This document shows, in pieces, positions 52,561-61,593 of a DNA stretch of 64,000 nt. Position 1 is the first letter of the stretch, and every line of letters begins with the position of its first letter. The notes beneath the pieces were generated by a model. It did not search any database. It had not been told where the DNA came from and saw nothing but the letters and a program-made list of their open reading frames with translations. The stretch lies in assembly GCA_942493325.1 (NCBI GenBank), contig OW818689.1, positions 372,001-436,000 of the forward strand. The letters are read 5' to 3'. Source of the DNA: JAAFHB01 sp942493325 (GTDB lineage Bacteria; Bacteroidota; Bacteroidia; Bacteroidales; Prolixibacteraceae). The position numbers and the translations under genes are program-made.

Positions 52561-52764
52561 TTTTAAGCTTCAATCATTTTTATATCCAAAGAACAAACAT
52601 CCATTCCTGTGTGTTTGATAGTTTGAGGTTGTGAATATAGCAAATAACTTGCTGAAATGTTTTCACATTTTTAATACCTGATGAACTGCCAATTTTGCAG
52701 GTTCCTGTAATTGGCCGGATATTTGAAGGTGAAATTTCAATTTTGAATTTAAAAATTTTGAGCT

Positions 52765-53445
52765 ATGATAGGAATTTGGGTAATATTTATTGGGTTTGCA
52801 TTGGTAAGCTGGTTGATTAGTAATCAATTAAAGCGCCGGTTTGCAGAATATTCACAGATACCGACATCGAATGGAATGTCAGGTAAAGAGGTAGCCCAGA
52901 AAATGCTGCGCGACAACGGGATCCAGGGAGTTACCATTCAATCGGTTGAAGGAAAGTTGTCTGATCATTACAATCCGGCCAATAAAACAATCAATTTGAG
53001 TGAAGAAGTATACTATGGTAAAAGTGTAGCTGCGGCTGCAGTGGCTGCTCATGAATGCGGACATGCTCTGCAGCATGCCTCAGCCTATCAGTGGCTGGGA
53101 ATGCGATCCAGTCTGGTTCCCATAGTTAGCTTTACTTCGAGGTGGATGCAATGGGTTTTACTTGCAGGAATTCTGCTTGTTAACACCTTTCCGGCAATTT
53201 TACTTGCGGGCATTGTACTTTTTGCGATGACTACTTTATTTAGTTTTATCACCTTGCCCGTGGAGATGAATGCAAGTAATCGTGCTTTGGCCTGGATCGG
53301 AACATCGGGTGCAACGAATTCCCAGACACACCTTAAAGCAGAAGATGCCTTACGATGGGCCGGCTATACTTATTTAATTGCAGCCCTGGGATCACTTGCA
53401 ACATTACTGTATTACATCATGATCTTTTTGGGAAGAAGAAATTAA
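52765..53445 (+). CDS. YugP-type membrane zinc metallopeptidase
   Basis: 226 residues. The zinc motif AAHECGHALQHA is at ~95-106 (H96, E97, H100), and the family start includes GKEVAQKMLRDNGI and LSDHYNP. Helices lie at ~1-20, ~118-140, ~145-165 and ~200-222. The family (PF04298) is membrane-bound with unknown substrates. It is monocistronic, followed by a strong bidirectional terminator shared with the GH109 gene. Confidence 0.88.
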   Translation: MIGIWVIFIGFALVSWLISNQLKRRFAEYSQIPTSNGMSGKEVAQKMLRDNGIQGVTIQSVEGKLSDHYNPANKTINLSEEVYYGKSVAAAAVAAHECGHALQHASAYQWLGMRSSLVPIVSFTSRWMQWVLLAGILLVNTFPAILLAGIVLFAMTTLFSFITLPVEMNASNRALAWIGTSGATNSQTHLKAEDALRWAGYTYLIAALGSLATLLYYIMIFLGRRN

Positions 53446-53447
53446 GC

Positions 53448-53497
53448 ATAAAAATATTGTGGAAACCTTGCATGCAACGTTTCCACAATATTTTTAT
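53448..53497. terminator. Bidirectional terminator
   Basis: ATAAAAATATTGTGGAAAC pairs perfectly with GTTTCCACAATATTTTTAT (19-bp stem) around a 12-base loop, between convergent genes ending at 53445 and 53499. Confidence 0.85.
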
Positions 53498-53498
53498 T

Positions 53499-54944
53499 TC
53501 AAAACAATTTATTTATATAATCGCGTTCCGGGTCAATCGGAAACTGTGTATCACGCGCAAACGCCGGCTCACGTTTAATCCATTGTCCGCGTGTGAAATC
53601 GGGAAAATCAACCAGTGCACCTCCCCGTGCTACTGACATCTCCGATAAGGCTGAAACAGCACTCCATGCTGCAGCATCATAAGCATCAAGCGGAACGGGC
53701 TTCTTATTGCGCACTGCATCGAAAAAGTCGTTAAGCATAATAAAATCCATGCCTCCATGACCGGCACCTGTGGCCAATTCACCCTTCTCGCGCCAGTACT
53801 GATGATCGTACTTCTTTAACCACTCTTCGGCCTTATCCCATTCATGCGGTTTGCTTTGACCCTCTACATAGATCTGCTCACCGGAATCCTGCCAGTTTCC
53901 GGAGCCTTCCCCTTTCCAAAGACCATTGGTTCCCTGTACGCGGAAACCTAAAGAATAAGGCCTTGGCAGATTGGTATCGTGGGTCACAATAATTGTTTCT
54001 CCATTGGCACATTTTATCATCGTGGTGACAATATCACCCAGATTGAAGTTAATGTCCTGGTAGGGATGATCTTTGGCCACATGATCATCGATAAATTTAC
54101 TTAATCCCCGTGCTTTTGTTGCCATGGCCGAAAGGGTGAGAAAACGGTTACCACGGTTGATATCGAGGTAAGTTCCGATTGGTCCAAGTCCGTGAGTGGG
54201 GTAGAGGTCGCCATTACGTTTAACCGCATGCAGGCCGCGCCATTGTGCCTCCGAATGTGCCTCCTGACCGATTTTCAGATCATTGGCTTTCACATCAAAC
54301 TTAACACCACGCAGATCGTGCTCATAACCGCACCGGCAATGTATCAGTTCGCCAAACTGGTTTGTGCGAACCATATTAAGAATCGCCATAACATCACGCC
54401 GGTAACAAACATTTTCCATAATCATTACCTGGTTTCCCGTCTGCTCGTGCACATTTACCAGATCCCAGCACTCTTCGAGCGTATTGGCAGCTGAAACTTC
54501 CACACCCGTATAAGGAACTCCTGCTTTCATCGAAGCAACAGCCATCGGTACATGCCATTCCCATGGAGTCGCAATAATGACAGCATCAAGGATTTCATTC
54601 TTAAGCATATCCTCATATGCATGATCGCTGTCCGAATAGCCTTTCGGCACTTTCATACCATTACTGACTACCATTTTCTGCACTCTTTCAATCGCAGCCT
54701 GATTAATGTCACAGATTGCAACCACCTCAATACCTCCGACCGTTAATGAGTCATGTACATGCCCGCTTCCGCGCCCGCCAACGCCAATAAAGCCAACCCT
54801 GACGATAGCCGGATCTCTTTTTACCTGTGTACCTGCTTTTTCTTTTTTCTGGGCAAAGGCATCATTTTCAGTTAAAACCATTCCGGCAAGCCCAATTCCG
54901 GCAACTGTTCCCATCTTGACAAATTCCCTGCGATTCGTTTTCAT
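53499..54944 (-). CDS. GH109-like Gfo/Idh/MocA protein with Tat leader
   Basis: 481 residues. The leader TNRREFVKMGTVAGIGLAGM is a twin-arginine signal, so it is exported folded with its NAD. The Rossmann start VRVGFIGVGGRGSGHVHDSL, then IIATPWEWHVPMAVASM, ENVCYRRDVMAILNMVR, GFRVQGTNGLW and LVDFPDFTRGQW match GH109, whose characterised members are NAD-dependent alpha-N-acetylgalactosaminidases. The substrate here is inferred by family. It stands alone on the minus strand, divergent from the TonB receptor at 55125. Confidence 0.83.
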   Translation of the reverse strand: MKTNRREFVKMGTVAGIGLAGMVLTENDAFAQKKEKAGTQVKRDPAIVRVGFIGVGGRGSGHVHDSLTVGGIEVVAICDINQAAIERVQKMVVSNGMKVPKGYSDSDHAYEDMLKNEILDAVIIATPWEWHVPMAVASMKAGVPYTGVEVSAANTLEECWDLVNVHEQTGNQVMIMENVCYRRDVMAILNMVRTNQFGELIHCRCGYEHDLRGVKFDVKANDLKIGQEAHSEAQWRGLHAVKRNGDLYPTHGLGPIGTYLDINRGNRFLTLSAMATKARGLSKFIDDHVAKDHPYQDINFNLGDIVTTMIKCANGETIIVTHDTNLPRPYSLGFRVQGTNGLWKGEGSGNWQDSGEQIYVEGQSKPHEWDKAEEWLKKYDHQYWREKGELATGAGHGGMDFIMLNDFFDAVRNKKPVPLDAYDAAAWSAVSALSEMSVARGGALVDFPDFTRGQWIKREPAFARDTQFPIDPERDYINKLF

Positions 54945-55124
54945 TTAATCTGTTATTATTTTTCGGTTTAAATAATGAGTGTTTCTGTAGTGAAGGTTGA
55001 TGCACGTCAATGAAGAATTCTATTTTTCCGCTTTCAGTTCTTCAATTGCAAAAGTGATTAATCAAAACAAGAAAATGAAATGTTTGAATAACTTTACGCC
55101 GTTTAATTTTAAAATAAAAAATCT

Positions 55125-57197
55125 ATGAATCAAAAAAGTCTGGTGCGCCGGATGAATCATGTTACTACGTTCAAAAAATGGGGTAGAAAAGGGTATTCAG
55201 TTTTCCTGAGTATGCACAAAATCGTGCGAATAGGATGCTTAAGCGTTTCTTATTTACTTTTCGCAATTCCATCAAATGCACAGAGGGACATGATGATTGT
55301 CGGTCACGACACGATCAACTCAATAAAAGATGTTGAAGTTGAAGAAGTTGTGGTCAGCGCGCAGCGAGCTCCTGTCTCCTTCTCACAGGTAGCACGCATC
55401 GTCAAAGTAATCGGGAAGGAAGAGATTCAATCGGCGCCGGTACAAAGCCTCCAGGATTTGCTCGAATATTCATTAAATGTCGACGTCCGGCAACGCGGGA
55501 ACATGGGTGTGCAAGCCGACATCAGTATCCGCGGAGGATCATTTGAACAGGTCCTAATTCTATTAAACGGTATCAATATCAACGACCCGCAGACAGGGCA
55601 CCACTCCCTTAATCTACCGGTTAGTTTCGATGCCATCGAACGCATCGAAATCCTTGAAGGACCCGCCTCCCGGATTTATGGTCCCAATGCATTCAGCGGA
55701 GCAATCAACATCATCACCGGTTCATCGGACAAATCAAACCTCAAAGGTCGTTTAAGCGGAGGGGAGAATAATTATTACGATGCCGGACTTTCAGGAACTT
55801 TTAACGCAGAGAAAGTACGAAATTTTGTCTCTGTTGACCATAGAAGTTCCGATGGTTACATCAAAAACACCGATTTTAAGATCACCGATGTATTTTACCA
55901 GGGTAAATTAATCTCCAAAACAGGTGCACTTGAGTGGCAGGCAGGACATACGGAGCGACGTTTTGGTGCCAACAGCTTTTATACTCCGGCCTATCCTGAC
56001 CAATTCGAAGAGGTACAAACAACCTTTGCTTCCGTAAAACTGGAAACCGGGAAAGTCATCCATTTCACACCTTCGGTCTATTGGCGCAGAAACCAGGATC
56101 GGTTTGAGCTGTTCAGATACCCCGAATCAACTCCCACCTGGTATACAAATCACAATTACCATCTTACAGATGTTTATGGAACCAATATAAATGCCTGGTT
56201 CGCCACAAAATTTGGGAAAACAGCATTCGGAACCGATTTCAGGAGCGAGAATATTCACAGTACCGTACTGGGTAAACCTTTGGGAAAGCCGGTATCCATT
56301 CCCGGTGAAACCGGAAAGCAGTATACCAAATCAGATAGCCGCTCAAATTTCAGCCTGTTTGCTGAGCATTCCATTTATCTGGATAAATTTTCAGTTTCAG
56401 CCGGTCTTATGGCAAACTGGAATTCTCAGCTTGGCGATGGATGGAATTTCAACCCGGGTATTGATCTTGGATGGAGTGTTACCGATGCCATAAAATGGTA
56501 TGCATCAATCAGCTCATCAATGCGTATGCCTACCTTTACAGACTTGTACTATTCGAGTCCAACAAATATTGGCAATTCATCGCTTCAGCCCGAGAAAGCA
56601 ACCGCGTATGAATCGGGATTAAAATACAAGTTTAAAGGAGTTGATGGCCATGTATCCTATTTTTACCGGATCGGGAAAAATATTATTGATTGGGTAAAAC
56701 CCCCGGATGAAAATGTATGGTATGCCCGGAATATCACCACACTGAACACGAATGGCGTTGAAGTCTCAGCCAGAATTAAACCGGAACAGCTTTTTGATAA
56801 AAAATCATTTATCAAATCCATGAGTCTCTCGTGGTCGTGGCTGAACCAGGATAAGCAATCAGGCACTTTCGATTCGAAGTATGTCCTCGATTTTTTAAAC
56901 CACAAAATAGATCTTGGATTATCGCATGAGGTATTAAAAAATGTTGGAATCAACTGGCAGATCTCGTGGCAGGACAGAAACGGAACCTATATCGTCTGGG
57001 ACGGTGCTAAATATGGAAGTGATGTTGCTTACAAGCCTTTTGTTCTGGTTGATAGCCGCATTCACTGGTCAAAAAAAGCCACCTCAGTATACCTGGAAGC
57101 CTCTAACCTTCTCGACAAAACCTATTTTGATTTCGGAAATATTGCACAACCCGGACGAACAGTCCGTATTGGGTTAATTCATCAGATCAATCTGTAA
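55125..57197 (+). CDS. TonB-dependent outer-membrane receptor, BtuB-like
   Basis: 690 residues from ATG 55125; a -7-like TAACTTTA at 55089 supports this start, though ATG 55152 is possible. The N-terminal block FKKWGRKGYSVFLSMHK, then the hydrophobic signal ending SNAQ, is a pattern of Bacteroidota TonB receptors. The plug shows VEEVVVSAQRAPVSFSQVAR, ISIRGGSFEQVLILLNGINI and IEILEGPASRIYGPNAFSG. The barrel follows with PGRTVRIGLIHQINL at the end. The cargo is unknown; no riboswitch or transporter neighbour identifies it. Confidence 0.9.
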   Translation: MNQKSLVRRMNHVTTFKKWGRKGYSVFLSMHKIVRIGCLSVSYLLFAIPSNAQRDMMIVGHDTINSIKDVEVEEVVVSAQRAPVSFSQVARIVKVIGKEEIQSAPVQSLQDLLEYSLNVDVRQRGNMGVQADISIRGGSFEQVLILLNGININDPQTGHHSLNLPVSFDAIERIEILEGPASRIYGPNAFSGAINIITGSSDKSNLKGRLSGGENNYYDAGLSGTFNAEKVRNFVSVDHRSSDGYIKNTDFKITDVFYQGKLISKTGALEWQAGHTERRFGANSFYTPAYPDQFEEVQTTFASVKLETGKVIHFTPSVYWRRNQDRFELFRYPESTPTWYTNHNYHLTDVYGTNINAWFATKFGKTAFGTDFRSENIHSTVLGKPLGKPVSIPGETGKQYTKSDSRSNFSLFAEHSIYLDKFSVSAGLMANWNSQLGDGWNFNPGIDLGWSVTDAIKWYASISSSMRMPTFTDLYYSSPTNIGNSSLQPEKATAYESGLKYKFKGVDGHVSYFYRIGKNIIDWVKPPDENVWYARNITTLNTNGVEVSARIKPEQLFDKKSFIKSMSLSWSWLNQDKQSGTFDSKYVLDFLNHKIDLGLSHEVLKNVGINWQISWQDRNGTYIVWDGAKYGSDVAYKPFVLVDSRIHWSKKATSVYLEASNLLDKTYFDFGNIAQPGRTVRIGLIHQINL

Positions 57198-57216
57198 AAA
57201 TGTGTTGAATAGGATT

Positions 57217-57295
57217 GTCACCGAAACACAACTGTCATTTTAATAGTGATATTGGTACTTGTGATTGCCATATTCTGTTTTGTGTTTTGGTGACA
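57217..57295. terminator. Long-arm inverted repeat downstream of TonB receptor
   Basis: TGTCACCGAAACACAA (57217-57232) and TTGTGTTTTGGTGACA (57280-57295) are complementary over 16 bp with one G-U pair, enclosing a 47-base loop; TTTTATTTTAATTT follows. The loop has its own small stem (ATATTGG...CCATAT). It probably ends the TonB transcript. Confidence 0.65.
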
Positions 57296-57440
57296 TTTTA
57301 TTTTAATTTAGGGTAAGGAATCAGATAAGTTGATTGTCAATCACACTTGTGGGGTGTATTGATTTACCAGGCTAATTCATTTTCACAATTGACTTCTGAA
57401 CTACCAACTTCCAATCCTGAAGACTTAAAAGCTTCAAATC

Positions 57441-57471
57441 TTTGCCGGGAGTGAAAAAAGTGTTACTTTCG
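57441..57471 (+). promoter_or_regulatory. Promoter TTTG-N19-TACTTTCG
   Basis: TTTG at 57441-57444 and TACTTTCG at 57464-57471 match the Bacteroidota -33/-7 consensus with the preferred 19-base spacing and one mismatch. ATG 57498 follows 26 bases later. Confidence 0.6.
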
Positions 57472-57497
57472 CAATTGCAAAAATAAAGGAAGATAAT

Positions 57498-57941
57498 ATG
57501 TTGAAAGGAATTTTAGCCATTACAGGGCAACCCGGACTCTATAAAGTGATATCGGAAGGTAAAAACAATGTTATAATTGAATCATTACTAACCGGCAAAA
57601 AATCAACTGCCTACGCCGATGCCAAAATGAGTACGCTCGAAGATATTGCCATCTACACATTGGAGGAAGATGTTCCGTTAAAGAAAGTTTTCCGCAAAAT
57701 TGCTGAAAAGGAAAATGGTGGACCGGCAATCGATGCCAAATCTTCACCGGAAGATCTTAAGAAGTACTTTACGGAAATTTTACCCGAATATGATAAAAGC
57801 CGCGTATATGGCTCGGATGTAAAAAAAGTGATATCGTGGTATAACCTACTGAATGAAAAAGGTTTGCTGGTATTCGAGGATGAAACTGCTGAAGAAGCGG
57901 TCTCAGAAGATAAATCCGAAGCCCCGGAAGTTAAGGAATAA
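57498..57941 (+). CDS. DUF5606-family protein
   Basis: 147 residues, cytosolic. The family start is clear: MLKGILAITGQPGLYKVIS, then STLEDIAIYTLEEDVPLKKVF and a C-terminal VKKVISWYNLLNEKGLL. It ends in an acidic tail (~125-147). Members are small, conserved across Bacteroidota and uncharacterised; the first ~60 residues look like a small SH3/Tudor-like barrel. It has its own promoter and a strong downstream terminator. Confidence 0.88.
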   Translation: MLKGILAITGQPGLYKVISEGKNNVIIESLLTGKKSTAYADAKMSTLEDIAIYTLEEDVPLKKVFRKIAEKENGGPAIDAKSSPEDLKKYFTEILPEYDKSRVYGSDVKKVISWYNLLNEKGLLVFEDETAEEAVSEDKSEAPEVKE

Positions 57942-58042
57942 ATAAAGAGAAAATACAGGAAGGTAAGTGGGGGAGAGGTTTATAAACAGACTGCCGGTTA
58001 CACTTCTGTAACACAAGTTATAGTCTATCAACAAAAATTATA

Positions 58043-58076
58043 AAAAGAGCGGAAATCTGATGATTTCCGCTCTTTT
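58043..58076. terminator. Bidirectional terminator
   Basis: AAAAGAGCGGAAATC and GATTTCCGCTCTTTT form a perfect 15-bp stem with a 4-base loop between convergent genes. Confidence 0.92.
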
Positions 58077-58115
58077 CTTGTTATCAAGATCTAATCAGGA
58101 TCTTCAATCAACTAT

Positions 58116-58637
58116 TCACAGTAAACTATCAATCAACTCTGTAAGCTCTTTAAAATGAGCTTCATCAAATCCCAGTGAGGAATAGATTATTTTACCGTTT
58201 CCATCAACGAGAAAACTTCTCGGAATACTTTCTGAAGCGAAAAGACCGTATACTTTGCGTTTAGGATCGGGCAGAATCGGAAAGGTGAAATTTTGATCCT
58301 TTCCGAATTTGAGCACTTCATCCCACGAATGTTCACGACCAAATGTAAGCATAGCGAACCGGGAATTATTTTTATGCCTGTTCCAGATTTGTTCCTGAAT
58401 CAATGGTAACTCCTTCCGGCAAGGGGCACACCAGGTGGCAAAAAAATTGATCAGGATTATTTTTCCCTTGTAATCATTGAATGAAACACTTTTTCCTTTT
58501 GACAGCTCGAATTTAAAGGAAGGAACCAACTGATTCTTAGCCAATAAAATCGCTTTATCATTTGTCGGCGCTTGTCCATAAATCACCGAACCGGCGAATA
58601 ATAAAAGTGAAAATAAACAGATTTTGGAATAAAGCAT
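58116..58637 (-). CDS. TlpA/ResA-like periplasmic thioredoxin
   Basis: 173 residues with a signal peptide ending near VIYGQ. The thioredoxin active site is WCAPC (C70, C73) in NFFATWCAPCRKELPL, and the following TlpA-type sequence ends SIPRSFLVDGNGKIIYSSLG, with the cis-Pro preceded by Ile. Such proteins reduce disulfides in the periplasm, for example in cytochrome c maturation or surface protein repair. No maturation genes are adjacent. It is oriented like purC but 110 bases downstream. Confidence 0.9.
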   Translation of the reverse strand: MLYSKICLFSLLLFAGSVIYGQAPTNDKAILLAKNQLVPSFKFELSKGKSVSFNDYKGKIILINFFATWCAPCRKELPLIQEQIWNRHKNNSRFAMLTFGREHSWDEVLKFGKDQNFTFPILPDPKRKVYGLFASESIPRSFLVDGNGKIIYSSLGFDEAHFKELTELIDSLL

Positions 58638-58747
58638 ACTCTCTGAAAATTAGGGTGAAAATTAATAGCAGGAAACAGGCTCCCAAAGGAATAAATGAAC
58701 TGCAGGTTCGTGTTTCCCGAACCAGTGTTGCATTCAGACCATTTACT

Positions 58748-59698
58748 TTATCCCTGCTGAGCTATAAATTGTTCAATATTGTTTTTTATCCGTGTGGTGG
58801 CATTGGCCACATCTCCCTTCACAAATTTGTCACCGGTAATATTTTCGAAAAGCTCGATATACCTTTCGGAAATTTGGTTGACAAGTTCATCTGTCATTTC
58901 CGGAACCTTCTGACCTTCCAGGCCCTGGAAACCATTTTCGATCAGCCACTGCCGTACAAACTCTTTGGATAGCTGCTTCTGATTTTCACCCTTTGCTAAC
59001 CGCTCTTCGTAACCGTCGGCATAAAAATACCGTGAAGAATCGGGGGTGTGAATTTCATCAATAAGGTAAATTTTGCCGTCTTTTTTCCCGAATTCATATT
59101 TTGTATCAACCAGGATCAATCCTTTCTCTGCAGCCATGGCGGTTCCGCGATGGAATAGCGAATGGGTATATTTTTCAAGCAATGCGTATTCTTCGGCCGA
59201 TACAAGACCTTGATTTATAATTTCTTCACGTGAAATGTCTTCATCGTGTCCTTCGGCCGCCTTTGTAGTGGGAGTGATAATCGGAAAGGGGAATTTTTGA
59301 CTTTCTTTCATCCCGTCGGGCATTGGAATGCCGCATAAAAATCGTTTACCCGCACGATACTCCCGCCAGGCATGACCCGTGAGATAACCCCGAATGACCA
59401 TCTCAACTTTAAATGGTTCACATACATGGCCAACAGTCACCATCGGATCGGGAGTTGCAATTTTCCAATTGGGTACAATATCAGCCGTGGCATCCAGAAA
59501 TTTGGCTGCTATCTGATTTAAAACCTGTCCTTTAAAAGGAATTCCCCGCGGTAAAACAACATCGAAGGCCGAGATCCTGTCAGAGACCACCATTACCAGG
59601 TATTTGTCATTGATGTTGTAAACATCTCTTACCTTCCCCTTGTAGAAACTCTTCTGTCCGGGAAACGAAAAATCTGTAGAAATAATTGCTTCGTTCAT
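58748..59698 (-). CDS. purC: SAICAR synthetase
   Basis: 316 residues, the longer PurC form. It joins CAIR and aspartate in purine synthesis. Family signatures are FYKGKVRDVYNI, VVSDRISAFDVVLPRGIP, EMVIRGYLTGHAWREY, LILVDTKYEFG and YLIDEIHTPDSSRYF. It lies 22 bases after phoH, so the two are probably co-transcribed. Confidence 0.95.
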   Translation of the reverse strand: MNEAIISTDFSFPGQKSFYKGKVRDVYNINDKYLVMVVSDRISAFDVVLPRGIPFKGQVLNQIAAKFLDATADIVPNWKIATPDPMVTVGHVCEPFKVEMVIRGYLTGHAWREYRAGKRFLCGIPMPDGMKESQKFPFPIITPTTKAAEGHDEDISREEIINQGLVSAEEYALLEKYTHSLFHRGTAMAAEKGLILVDTKYEFGKKDGKIYLIDEIHTPDSSRYFYADGYEERLAKGENQKQLSKEFVRQWLIENGFQGLEGQKVPEMTDELVNQISERYIELFENITGDKFVKGDVANATTRIKNNIEQFIAQQG

Positions 59699-59720
59699 CT
59701 GATTGTGTATTAATAGTTAA

Positions 59721-60686
59721 TTAATAATCTTCGTTGTGCAGGATATTGTAACGATCATAGGCATCGACAATTTCTCTGACCAATTTATGTCTTACAATAT
59801 CATTTTTGTCGAAATAGACGGTGGAGATTCCTTCCACACCATTGAGTATCTTCAAAGCAAGAATCAGACCGGAATGTTGCTTCCTTGGCAGATCGATCTG
59901 GGTAATATCACCTGTGATTATATACTTCGTGTTCAGGCCCATACGGGTCAAAAACATTTTCAGTTGCAGAATGGTGGTATTTTGTGCCTCATCAAGAATT
60001 ACAAATGCGTTACTGAGTGTCCTGCCCCGCATAAAAGCAAGTGGCGCGATCTGAATAATTCCATCTTTAATATACTCTTCAAGTTTCTTTGCAGGAATCA
60101 TGTCAAGTAATGCGTCGTAAATGGGCTGAAGATAAGGGTCGATTTTTTCTTTGAGATCACCGGGCAGAAAACCCAGGTTTTCGCCCGCTTCAACCGCCGG
60201 ACGGCTTAAAATGATCCGTTTAATTTGCCTGTTTTTCAGTGCACTGATTGCCAGCGCAATAGCTACATAAGTTTTTCCGGTTCCTGCCGGACCAATGGCA
60301 AATACGAGATCCTCCTTACTGCATGCATCCACCAGTTTTTGTTGATTGGCCGTTCTGGGCCTGATCGGTTTTCCGGTATTGCTAAAGAGCAGAACGTCAC
60401 TGCTGCTTTGAATGCTTTGATCAATAGAACTGATGTCATCCATCATGATCTGATGAATAGTCTCGTCAGAGAGTGCATTAAAATGATAGTAATGTTCGAT
60501 GATTAACTGAAATCTGCGAATAAAATCACCAACATCATGCTCTTCGCCCTTTACTTTGACAATATGTCCCCGTGCTACAACCAAAATTTTAGGGCAATAG
60601 GAACGGATTAACTCCATTTTGGAATTTCTGACTCCATAAAACTCTGTGGGTTCGATCCCTTCCAGTTGAAACGTATGCTCGATCAT
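59721..60686 (-). CDS. phoH: PhoH-family ATPase
   Basis: 321 residues. The ATPase core begins after residue ~110: Walker A is AIGPAGTGKTYVA and Walker B is FVILDEAQN. LSRPAVEAGENLGFLPGDL and ITGDITQIDLP are PhoH hallmarks. The N-terminal ~100 residues are the usual KH-like extension of YbeZ-type PhoH. This form works with YbeY in rRNA processing in other bacteria. It is first in a phoH-purC unit. Confidence 0.92.
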   Translation of the reverse strand: MIEHTFQLEGIEPTEFYGVRNSKMELIRSYCPKILVVARGHIVKVKGEEHDVGDFIRRFQLIIEHYYHFNALSDETIHQIMMDDISSIDQSIQSSSDVLLFSNTGKPIRPRTANQQKLVDACSKEDLVFAIGPAGTGKTYVAIALAISALKNRQIKRIILSRPAVEAGENLGFLPGDLKEKIDPYLQPIYDALLDMIPAKKLEEYIKDGIIQIAPLAFMRGRTLSNAFVILDEAQNTTILQLKMFLTRMGLNTKYIITGDITQIDLPRKQHSGLILALKILNGVEGISTVYFDKNDIVRHKLVREIVDAYDRYNILHNEDY

Positions 60687-60766
60687 ATATACCTATTTAG
60701 GTAGTACAAAATAAACACTTTTTTTGGACCATTTTCTTACCTTCGCAGCAATAAATACGGTTAACA

Positions 60767-61555
60767 ATGAATACCAGGAAAGAGCAGATAACCTCGTTTG
60801 AACGACTATTGGACATAATGGATGAATTACGCGATAAATGTCCTTGGGATCAGAAGCAGACTTTTGAAACGTTGCGAAAACTAACCATAGAGGAAGTTTA
60901 CGAATTAGGTGATGCGATTCTGCGAATGGATTTGTCAGAAATAAAAAAGGAATTGGGTGATTTACTGCTTCATATAGTTTTTTATTCGAAAATTGGTTCA
61001 GAACAGCAGAGCTTTGATGTGGGCGATGTGATCAATAATTTAATCGAAAAACTGATTTACCGCCATCCTCATGTCTTTGGTGAAACGGAGGTCAAAGATG
61101 CCCGGGAAGTCGAAGAAAACTGGGAAGCGCTGAAGTTAAAAGAGAAGGACAGGGGAAGACGGGTTCTTGAAGGTGTACCGGCATCGCTTCCCGCTCTTGT
61201 AAAGGCAAACCGTATTCAGGAAAAGGCCAGGGGTATGGGTTTTGACTGGGAAGAGAAGCATCAGGTCTGGGACAAGGTAAAAGAGGAACTTGGTGAGTTT
61301 GAGGCAGAGGTTCGGGCCAATGATCAAAAAAATATGGAGAATGAATTGGGAGACCTTATTTTCTCGATTGTCAATGCAGCCCGACTATACGATATTGATC
61401 CCGAAAGTGCGCTCGAAAGAACCAACCAGAAATTTATCCGGCGATTCAATCATCTCGAAGAGCAAACATTGTTAAAAGGGAAATCACTCCATAAGATGAG
61501 CCTCGAGGAAATGGATTTCTACTGGGAAGAGGCAAAAAAAAATGAGAAGAAATAA
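60767..61555 (+). CDS. mazG: Nucleoside triphosphate pyrophosphohydrolase
   Basis: 262 residues with two MazG modules. The first module has CPWDQKQTFETLRKLTIEE and the metal-binding EELGD-type motifs (EIKKELGDLLLHIVFYSKI), then YRHPHVFGE. The second has KEELGEFEAEVRA and ENELGDLIFSIVNAARLYD. It hydrolyses NTPs, limiting misincorporation or (p)ppGpp-linked stress. It starts 80 bases from the divergent phoH; TACCTTCG at 60738 is a possible -7 element. Confidence 0.94.
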   Translation: MNTRKEQITSFERLLDIMDELRDKCPWDQKQTFETLRKLTIEEVYELGDAILRMDLSEIKKELGDLLLHIVFYSKIGSEQQSFDVGDVINNLIEKLIYRHPHVFGETEVKDAREVEENWEALKLKEKDRGRRVLEGVPASLPALVKANRIQEKARGMGFDWEEKHQVWDKVKEELGEFEAEVRANDQKNMENELGDLIFSIVNAARLYDIDPESALERTNQKFIRRFNHLEEQTLLKGKSLHKMSLEEMDFYWEEAKKNEKK

Positions 61556-61560
61556 TTATT

Positions 61561-61593
61561 AAGAAAAAAGCGGCTATTCGCCGCTTTTTTCTT
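61561..61593. terminator. Bidirectional terminator
   Basis: AAGAAAAAAGCGGC and GCCGCTTTTTTCTT form a 14-bp stem with a 5-base loop. It begins 5 bases after mazG and overlaps the clpC stop codon. Confidence 0.92.
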
